64,000 bases of DNA from Pedobacter sp. WC2423 (GTDB taxonomy: Bacteria; Bacteroidota; Bacteroidia; Sphingobacteriales; Sphingobacteriaceae). The position numbers and the translations under genes are program-made. The stretch covers positions 1,798,001 through 1,862,000 of the forward strand of contig NZ_CP162005.1 of NCBI RefSeq assembly GCF_040822065.1. The letters are read 5' to 3'. How positions within the stretch are numbered: the stretch's first letter is position 1; each line of letters opens with the position of its first letter. The notes under the pieces were generated by a model. It made no database searches and was not told the DNA's origin. It worked only from the letters and a program-made list of their open reading frames with translations. Shown here in pieces: positions 63,521 to 64,000 of this stretch.

Positions 63521-64000
63521 TTATTTAAGCAGCTGCCAGCGGTTAAGTTCATCCTTAATGGTTGCCAGCATTGCTTTAGTGATCATTCCTCTCAATAAAA
63601 TCCTCGTACCGATCCACAAAAAGAATTTGTGTACCAGCTTATATTTCACCAAATTAAGAATCAGCGCCTGTACACGTTTTTTCAGCACTCCGCTATATTG
63701 GCTTATCGCTTCCCAGTTTTGCACAGGCCAGTTACTGCCAGAACTAAAGGCAAATTGCGGAAAAGTATAATCAACCTCCTCTACTATCGGAATAATCTGC
63801 CAGTTTCCATCAACTTTTGACCGGTATTTATCTGTATCTATATCTTGATAACCTGCTTTAAATATTGGGTTTTCATTTTTAGCACGATCAGGAATTGTAA
63901 AATAATCACGTAAAAATATCTTGCAGTTATGCCTGCCCAGAAAATAGTCATGCACTCTGAATTCCTTATTCAAAAAACCACTAAAACCACCCAATGCCCC
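63521..64000 (-). CDS. patatin-like phospholipase, C-terminal part
   Basis: The gene enters from the right edge and only its C-terminal 159 residues are seen. The readable part begins with GALGGFSGFLNKEFRVHDYF and continues LGRHNCKIFLRDYFTIPDR, typical of the end of patatin-like proteins of several hundred residues. The catalytic Ser and Asp are beyond the window. The first in-window ATG-free frame is open to the edge. Confidence 0.75.
   Translation of the reverse strand, partial: GALGGFSGFLNKEFRVHDYFLGRHNCKIFLRDYFTIPDRAKNENPIFKAGYQDIDTDKYRSKVDGNWQIIPIVEEVDYTFPQFAFSSGSNWPVQNWEAISQYSGVLKKRVQALILNLVKYKLVHKFFLWIGTRILLRGMITKAMLATIKDELNRWQLLK

Overview
The window looks like chromosomal DNA of an AT-rich Bacteroidota, most likely a Sphingobacteriaceae of the Pedobacter type. 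This is inferred from the gene families (FtsX/MacB-like permease, GMC oxidoreductase with a gluconate-2-dehydrogenase subunit 3, DUF1080 protein, GH2, BNR sialidase-fold protein, Bacteroidota-type arm-domain integrase), from one TAnnTTTG promoter, and from short A-rich leaders without strong Shine-Dalgarno sites. No rRNA gene, complete tRNA gene or CRISPR array was seen.

Region 1 (1-16.2 kb, all minus strand, running off the left edge) is a nonribosomal peptide synthetase operon. In transcription order it holds a 2349-aa NRPS (half C, A, PCP, C, A, PCP, C), a 621-aa fusion of a SyrP/TauD-type Asp beta-hydroxylase to a class II aldolase domain, a 1467-aa NRPS (degenerate C, A, PCP, C), and a third NRPS entering from the left edge (TubC-like docking domain, half C, A, start of PCP). 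The specificity residues I read are Ser, Asp, Asp and one unassigned. The likely product is a peptide with beta-hydroxyaspartate, possibly an iron chelator. The degenerate C domain just after the hydroxylase gene matches the idea of an 'interface' domain. Upstream lie a frameshifted small HTH gene and a remnant resembling a Bacteroidota class I lanthipeptide leader.

Region 2 (16.2-24 kb) is a graveyard of mobile DNA: an IS21 istA fragment, a broken tyrosine integrase, a HigBA toxin-antitoxin pair with a palindromic operator, and a 44-bp direct repeat resembling a tRNA 3' end at both sides of 2.35 kb. That segment holds a broken gene, a lipoprotein and a truncated PAAR-like (DUF4280) gene. An HxlR/SDR pair with paired operators and a polysaccharide-deacetylase relic follow.

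Region 3 (23.6-42.7 kb) is metabolic and regulatory: aldehyde dehydrogenase, sialidase-fold protein, amidohydrolase, aldo/keto reductase, orphan CheB, NarL-type regulator, GH2, FtsX permease, a cobalamin-type radical SAM protein, and an EmrAB-TolC efflux operon divergent from a MarR gene with long palindromic operators.

Region 4 (43.2-50.9 kb) has an HxlR gene and an MFS gene that appear to have lost both 5' ends in one deletion, a DinB relic, a TetR/SDR pair with matching operators, a 71-bp perfect palindrome, a TPR protein, an RhlE-like helicase, an AraC regulator and an SDR. Region 5 (51-58.4 kb) is a sugar locus: GMC oxidoreductase, small subunit, xylB and xylA in one tight operon, plus AraC, DoxX and DUF1080 genes. 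Region 6 (58.5-64 kb) holds a frameshifted DUF1963-like gene, a phosphopantetheinyl transferase (a candidate activator of the NRPS) with an MBL-fold hydrolase, an ArsR-like/metallophosphoesterase/SMI1 operon, a lipoprotein, and the end of a patatin-like phospholipase gene.
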